Source: Acinetobacter tjernbergiae DSM 14971 = CIP 107465
GTDB lineage: Bacteria > Pseudomonadota > Gammaproteobacteria > Pseudomonadales > Moraxellaceae
NCBI RefSeq assembly: GCF_000374425.1
Contig: NZ_KB894359.1
Location: 92,388-156,387 of the forward strand
Direction of reading: 5' to 3'
Length of the DNA: 64,000 nt
Each line of letters starts with the position of its first letter. Positions within the stretch are counted from its first letter, which is position 1. Made by a program: the position numbers and the translations under genes. A model generated the notes under the pieces. That model made no database searches and was not told the origin of the DNA. It worked only from the letters and a program-made list of their open reading frames with translations. This document shows positions 59,558 to 64,000 of the stretch, one piece after another.

Positions 59558-60343
59558 ATGATTTTTCCAGATAGATTCAAAGACAAAATAGTGATTGTTA
59601 CAGGTGCGGCACAAGGGATTGGTCGCGGTGTTGCACTTAGAATTGCTGCTGAAAATGGACAAGTGATTTTAGCTGATCGTTCAGATTTGGTGGATGAAGT
59701 TGCTCATGAAATTATGCGTTCAGGTGGCGTGGCGATCACAGTCAAAACAGATTTGGAAACTTTTGTTGGCGCCCAGACCGTTGTAAATCAAGCAATTGAG
59801 CATTTCGGTCGTGTTGATGTTCTGATTAACAATGTCGGTGGCGCAATTTGGATGAAGCCCTATGATGCTTTTAGTGAAGAAGAAATCATTAAAGAAATCA
59901 ATCGCTCATTGTTTCCAACTTTATGGTGTTGCCGTGCTGTATTGCCAGAAATGTTGAAGGAAAAAAGCGGTGTCATCGTAAATGTCTCTTCTATTGCAAC
60001 GCGTGGTATCAACCGAATTCCTTATTCAGCAGCAAAAGGGGGTGTCAATGCGCTTACTGCATCCCTTGCATTTGAGCACGCGAAAGATGGAATTCGTGTA
60101 AACGCGATTGCAACAGGTGGAACAGATGCTCCACCACGTAAAGTGCCTCGTAATTCAACTCCACTGACCGAAGATGAAAAAGTTTGGATGCAACAGGTTG
60201 TAGATCAAACCAAAGAACGAAGTCTGATGGGACGTTATGGCACGATTGATGAACAAGTCAACGCCATTGTTTTTCTTGCATCAGATGAATCGTCTTATAT
60301 GACTGGAAGTGTCATTGCAGTGGGTGGTGGTGATCAGGGCTAA
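59558..60343 (+). CDS. benD: 1,6-dihydroxycyclohexa-2,4-diene-1-carboxylate dehydrogenase
   Basis: 261 residues from ATG 59558, with GGAGG nine bases upstream. SDR motifs: VTGAAQGIGRGVAL near 15, INNVGGAIW near 90, and the catalytic YSAAKGGVN near 152. It oxidises and decarboxylates the benzoate cis-diol to catechol with NAD+. Normal length for BenD. Confidence 0.95.
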   Translation: MIFPDRFKDKIVIVTGAAQGIGRGVALRIAAENGQVILADRSDLVDEVAHEIMRSGGVAITVKTDLETFVGAQTVVNQAIEHFGRVDVLINNVGGAIWMKPYDAFSEEEIIKEINRSLFPTLWCCRAVLPEMLKEKSGVIVNVSSIATRGINRIPYSAAKGGVNALTASLAFEHAKDGIRVNAIATGGTDAPPRKVPRNSTPLTEDEKVWMQQVVDQTKERSLMGRYGTIDEQVNAIVFLASDESSYMTGSVIAVGGGDQG

Positions 60344-60382
60344 TTCTGATCTAAACAGCAGGAAATCTTGCAAGGAGGCACT

Positions 60383-61615
60383 ATGACAACCCTGTTGAAG
60401 AATTTAAAGGATGATTGGTCTATTTCCGCAACGATCGCTGGATTTTTAGCGGTTCTGATCTCATATTCTGGTCCGCTTATTATCTTTTTCCAAGCAGCAC
60501 AAAAAGCCAATATCTCTACAGAAATGATGATTTCATGGATTTGGGGAATTTCGATTGGGGCAGCAGTTGCAGGCATCTACCTTTCGATTCGTTATAAAAC
60601 ACCTGTTATTACAGCTTGGTCTGCACCCGGTACAGCCCTTCTCGTGACCTTATTCCCCAATATCAGTTTGAATGAAGTTGTTGCTGCTTATATTACCACC
60701 GCCATCGTTATTTTTATTGTTGGGGTTACAGGCTATTTCGATAAATTGTTGAAATGGATTCCTCAAGGGATCGCAGCAGGCATGATGGCAGGGATTTTAT
60801 TTCAGTTTGGGCTCGGATTATTTGTAGCAACTGATTCCATGCCTTTGATCGTTTTCAGCATGTTGCTTTGTTATATATTAGCAAAACGATATTCACCTCG
60901 TTACACCATGCTTTGGGTATTGCTATGTGGTGTTTCACTCAGTTTATTCTTGGGAAAAATGAATCCTGTTGAAATGCAGTTTAACTTTGCTATCCCCCAT
61001 TTTATTTTTCCTGAATGGACTTGGCACTCTACATTCAACTTGGCTTTACCTTTAATTCTCGTGAGTTTAACAGGGCAATTCTTGCCGGGTATGGCCATTA
61101 TGAAATTAAGTGGTTATGACACTCCTGCTAAACCGATTATTACAGCATCAAGTATTACCTCACTTGCAGTCGCTTGTGTAGGTGGAATTACGATTGTACT
61201 TGCTGCAATTACTGCTGCTTTATGTATGGGTAAAGACGCCCATGAACTCCAAGAGAAGCGTTATATCGCAGGTGTTGCCAACGGTATTTTCTATATTTTA
61301 GGTGGCTTATTTGCTGGCAGTATTGTCACGCTCTTTAGCCTTCTTCCCAAAGAACTCATCGCAGCTTTAGCAGGATTAGCCCTGCTTGGGGCGATCGGGA
61401 CAAATGTCATGATTGCGATGAAAGATGATAATCAGCGTGATGCAGCATTAATCACATTTCTTGCAACGGTTTCAGGAATGCACTTTTTAGGGCTGAGCTC
61501 AGTTTTTTGGGGCATCTGTATCGGTGTTATTGCTCAAATTCTCTTAAATCCTCATGCTCACCCAAATACTGTAATGACCCAGTCATCTTCTGAAAAACAG
61601 ATCAGAAAGACTTGA
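60383..61615 (+). CDS. benE: Benzoate membrane transporter, BenE family
   Basis: 410 residues from ATG 60383, with AGGAGG seven bases upstream; a TTG at 60368 would include the ribosome-binding site and is rejected. About 11-12 hydrophobic helices. The family marks are FLAVLISYSGPLIIFFQAAQ near residue 18, PVITAWSAPGTALL near 76, and KWIPQGIAAGMMAGILFQFG near 129. It probably imports benzoate with protons. Confidence 0.93.
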   Translation: MTTLLKNLKDDWSISATIAGFLAVLISYSGPLIIFFQAAQKANISTEMMISWIWGISIGAAVAGIYLSIRYKTPVITAWSAPGTALLVTLFPNISLNEVVAAYITTAIVIFIVGVTGYFDKLLKWIPQGIAAGMMAGILFQFGLGLFVATDSMPLIVFSMLLCYILAKRYSPRYTMLWVLLCGVSLSLFLGKMNPVEMQFNFAIPHFIFPEWTWHSTFNLALPLILVSLTGQFLPGMAIMKLSGYDTPAKPIITASSITSLAVACVGGITIVLAAITAALCMGKDAHELQEKRYIAGVANGIFYILGGLFAGSIVTLFSLLPKELIAALAGLALLGAIGTNVMIAMKDDNQRDAALITFLATVSGMHFLGLSSVFWGICIGVIAQILLNPHAHPNTVMTQSSSEKQIRKT

Positions 61616-61633
61616 TTGTAGGATGAATTTATT

Positions 61634-62320
61634 ATGATCGACAAATCACAAGCTTCACTGGTTGAAGCACTCTCCCAAATCCAAAATGGCTCAACCATCA
61701 TGATTGGTGGCTTCGGAACTGCAGGACAACCCGCAGAACTCATCGATGGTCTGATTGAACTCGGTATCAAAGACCTTGTTATTGTGAATAACAATGCAGG
61801 CAATGGTGACTATGGTCTTGCCAAACTCCTAAAAACAGGTGCAGTCCGTAAAATCATATGTTCTTTCCCTCGTCAATCTGATTCATGGGTGTTCGATGAA
61901 CTTTACCATGCAGGCAAGATTGAATTAGAACTCGTGCCACAAGGCAATCTCGCTTGCCGTATCCAAGCCGCAGGTATGGGCTTAGGTGCTGTATTTACGC
62001 CGACAGGCTTTGGAACATTATTGGCAGAAGGCAAAGAAACCCGTCATATCGAGGGGAAAGACTATGTGCTTGAATACCCAATTAAGGCTGACTTTGCCTT
62101 GATCAAAGCCTACAAAGGCGATCGTTGGGGCAATCTGGTTTTCAATAAATCGGCACGTAACTTTGGACCTATTATGGCGATGGCTGCTGATGTCACGATT
62201 GCTCAAGTTTCTGAAGTGGTTGAACTCGGTCAGCTTGATCCTGAACACATTATTACCCCAGGGATTTTTGTTCAGCATGTGGTTGCTGTTGAAGCAGCAT
62301 CACCTGTCACTGCGCAATAA
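61634..62320 (+). CDS. catI: 3-oxoadipate CoA-transferase subunit A
   Basis: 228 residues. It transfers CoA from succinyl-CoA to 3-oxoadipate together with CatJ. The alpha-subunit glycine motif MIGGFGTAGQPAELIDGL is at residues 22-39, and TGFGTLLAEGKETRHIEGKD lies near 122. In Acinetobacter two copies exist, catIJ and pcaIJ; position next to the ben-cat genes supports catI. Confidence 0.93.
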   Translation: MIDKSQASLVEALSQIQNGSTIMIGGFGTAGQPAELIDGLIELGIKDLVIVNNNAGNGDYGLAKLLKTGAVRKIICSFPRQSDSWVFDELYHAGKIELELVPQGNLACRIQAAGMGLGAVFTPTGFGTLLAEGKETRHIEGKDYVLEYPIKADFALIKAYKGDRWGNLVFNKSARNFGPIMAMAADVTIAQVSEVVELGQLDPEHIITPGIFVQHVVAVEAASPVTAQ

Positions 62321-62331
62321 GGAGAATAACA

Positions 62332-62985
62332 ATGAGCTATCAAAAACTCAGCCGTGACCAAATTGCAGAACGTGTTGCACAAGATATTCCTGATGGTGCC
62401 TATGTCAATTTAGGCATTGGTTTACCCACCAAGATTTCGAACTACTTACCTGCGGATAAAGATGTCTTTCTACATTCTGAAAATGGTTTATTGGCATTTG
62501 GCCCAGCACCAGCCAAAGGTGAAGAAGACCCTGAACTGATTAATGCAGGTAAAGAATATGTGACCATGCTCACAGGTGGAAGCTTTTTCCATCACGGTGA
62601 TTCCTTTGCCATGATGCGTGGTGGTCATTTAGATATTGCAGTTTTAGGCGCTTTCCAAGTCGCAGCCAACGGTGACCTTGCCAATTGGCATACAGGTGCT
62701 GCCGATGCGATTCCTGCTGTGGGTGGTGCAATGGATTTGGCCGTGGGTGCAAAGAAAGTCTTTATCACCACCGACCATGTCACCAAACAAGGCGAACCAA
62801 AGATTGTTGAAGCGCTTTCTTATCCAGCAACCGGTTTGAAATGTGTCGATCGTATCTATACCGATCTGTGTGTGATTGATGTGACCAAAGACGGTTTAAC
62901 AGTGATTGAGAAAGTAGATGGTCTGAGTTTTGAAGAACTACAGGCGTTGACGGGTGCTCAATTGATTGATGCGACACAAGGATAA
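62332..62985 (+). CDS. catJ: 3-oxoadipate CoA-transferase subunit B
   Basis: 217 residues, 11 bases after catI. The beta-subunit catalytic Glu lies in LHSENGLLAFGPAP near residue 50, and VNLGIGLPTKISNYL precedes it near 24. AAGGAGA is before the ATG. Paired with CatI as a heteromer. Confidence 0.93.
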   Translation: MSYQKLSRDQIAERVAQDIPDGAYVNLGIGLPTKISNYLPADKDVFLHSENGLLAFGPAPAKGEEDPELINAGKEYVTMLTGGSFFHHGDSFAMMRGGHLDIAVLGAFQVAANGDLANWHTGAADAIPAVGGAMDLAVGAKKVFITTDHVTKQGEPKIVEALSYPATGLKCVDRIYTDLCVIDVTKDGLTVIEKVDGLSFEELQALTGAQLIDATQG

Positions 62986-62987
62986 TG

Positions 62988-63057
62988 AATCTCCCCTAAC
63001 CCCTCTTTAAAAAGAGGGGAACTCCTCCCTTTATTAAAGGGAGGTTGGGAGGGATTT
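62988..63057. repeat. REP-like palindromic element between catJ and catF
   Basis: About 70 bases. Two hairpins, CCCCTCTTT-AAA-AAGAGGGG (63000-63019) and CCTCCCTTT-ATT-AAAGGGAGG (63024-63044), are enclosed by AATCTCCCCTAAC and GTTGGGAGGGATT, which pair as outer arms. I recall similar elements in many copies in Acinetobacter genomes; the copy number here cannot be checked. Confidence 0.8.
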
Positions 63058-63074
63058 TAGATAAAGGGAAAAAT

Positions 63075-64000
63075 ATGAAAAACGCTTATATCATTGATGC
63101 GATTCGCACTCCATTCGGACGTTATGCAGGTGGTTTAGCCCCTGTACGTGCGGATGACCTTGGGGCAGTTCCGATTCAAGCCTTAATACAACGAAATCCA
63201 ACCGTGGATTGGCAACAAGTGGATGATGTGATCTATGGTTGTGCCAATCAAGCAGGTGAAGACAATCGTAATGTCGGTCGTATGTCCGCTCTACTCGCAG
63301 GCTTGCCATATCAAGTCCCTGCAACCACAGTGAACCGTCTTTGTGGTTCATCCTTAGATGCGATTGCGATGGCAGCGCGTGCGATTAAAGCAGGTGAAGC
63401 AAATCTGATCATTGCAGGTGGTGTCGAGAGTATGAGCCGTGCGCCCTATGTCATGGGTAAGTCTGACAGTGCTTTTGGTCGTAGCCAAAAAATTGAAGAC
63501 ACCACCATGGGTTGGCGTTTTATCAATCCAAAGCTGAAAGAACTGTATGGTGTAGAGACCATGCCACAGACTGCGGAGAACGTGGCAGAGCAATTTAATA
63601 TCAATCGTATTGATCAAGACCAGTTTGCCTTGGTGAGCCAACAACGGACAGCAGCAGCGCAAGCCAAAGGCTTTTTTAAACACGAAATCGTTGCTGTCAG
63701 CATTCCACAACATAAAGGTGACGCGATCGTTGTAGATACGGATGAACATCCACGTGCATCCACCACCATTGAAGCATTAACGAAACTCAAAGGTGTTGTG
63801 AAGGCAGAAGGTACGGTCACAGCAGGCAATGCCTCAGGCATTAACGATGGTGCGGCAGCGCTATTGATCGCTTCAGATGAAGCAGTTGCTCAATACCAAC
63901 TGAAGCCACGTGCCAAAATTATTGCGGCAACCACGGTGGGTGTTGAACCACGCATTATGGGTTTTGCACCTGCGCCTGCAATCAAAAAGTTACTGAAACA
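63075..64000 (+). CDS. catF: 3-oxoadipyl-CoA thiolase (partial, N-terminal)
   Basis: First 308 residues of a thiolase; the rest is outside the window. MKNAYIIDAIRTPFGRYAGG, the acyl-accepting Cys in TVNRLCGSSLDAIAMAAR near residue 90, and GGVESMSRAPYVMG near 120 are visible, as is NASGINDGAAALLIAS near 256. It splits 3-oxoadipyl-CoA into acetyl-CoA and succinyl-CoA. catD may follow outside the window. Confidence 0.94.
   Translation, partial: MKNAYIIDAIRTPFGRYAGGLAPVRADDLGAVPIQALIQRNPTVDWQQVDDVIYGCANQAGEDNRNVGRMSALLAGLPYQVPATTVNRLCGSSLDAIAMAARAIKAGEANLIIAGGVESMSRAPYVMGKSDSAFGRSQKIEDTTMGWRFINPKLKELYGVETMPQTAENVAEQFNINRIDQDQFALVSQQRTAAAQAKGFFKHEIVAVSIPQHKGDAIVVDTDEHPRASTTIEALTKLKGVVKAEGTVTAGNASGINDGAAALLIASDEAVAQYQLKPRAKIIAATTVGVEPRIMGFAPAPAIKKLLK

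Noticed and set aside
63354..63749. 131-residue ORF on the minus strand at the window end
   Set aside because: Antisense of the catF thiolase, whose motifs are unmistakable.

Overview
The window looks like a chromosomal segment of an Acinetobacter species. The DNA is AT-rich, and the gene set and order are typical of the genus: cyoABCDE, ppsR/ppsA in divergent orientation, alaS-lysC-csrA, hisZ-purA, and an ortho-cleavage benzoate/catechol cluster whose proteins closely resemble those I remember from Acinetobacter baylyi ADP1. No rRNA, tRNA, CRISPR array, prophage or complete insertion sequence was seen. The window opens inside mutL (minus strand) and closes inside catF (plus strand).

Layout. 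1-8.2 kb: mutL-tsaE, a Cys-rich small protein, two pseudouridine synthases, a RelB/DinJ-type antitoxin followed by a GNAT acetyltransferase, a glycine-zipper envelope protein, a luciferase-like flavin oxidoreductase behind two matching inverted repeats, and a secreted protein. 7.2-16.6 kb: ppsR and ppsA, an RDD membrane protein, and the cytochrome bo3 operon cyoABCDE with a 14-bp-stem hairpin in its leader. 16.7-23.5 kb: two exported proteins of unknown function, rpsF-rpsR-rplI, dnaB, alr. 23.6-28.6 kb: a four-gene Anbu proteasome-like cluster (peptidase, transglutaminase-like protein, short alpha-E protein, circularly permuted ATP-grasp enzyme) divergent from a WYL-domain regulator. 28.9-43.7 kb: purA, hisZ, a lipoprotein, a GAPDH/Epd-like enzyme, alaS, lysC, csrA, rnhB, two paralogous exported Cys proteins, cytochrome b561, add and a purine permease. 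43.7-46.8 kb: an AT-rich patch with a frameshifted small exported peptide gene and a (GAACAA)13 tract, then a tautomerase/SDR pair controlled by a divergent HxlR regulator.

46.9-64 kb is the catabolic region. Benzyl alcohol and benzaldehyde dehydrogenases (areB, areC) and an outer-membrane channel form an operon behind a sigma-54 promoter with two upstream activator palindromes. The adjacent sigma-54 activator gene carries an in-frame amber stop inside the AAA+ domain. Next comes a BenM-type LysR regulator facing catB-catC-catA-benABCDE-catI-catJ-catF. Together these genes would convert benzyl alcohol to benzaldehyde, benzoate, catechol, cis,cis-muconate, muconolactone and finally 3-oxoadipyl-CoA. 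Step 4 of the lower pathway (enol-lactone hydrolase, catD) is not in the window.

Prominent oddities are the interrupted activator, the frameshift at an A-AAA-AAC heptamer, the hexanucleotide repeat ORF, the REP-like double hairpin between catJ and catF, and the Anbu/WYL cluster.
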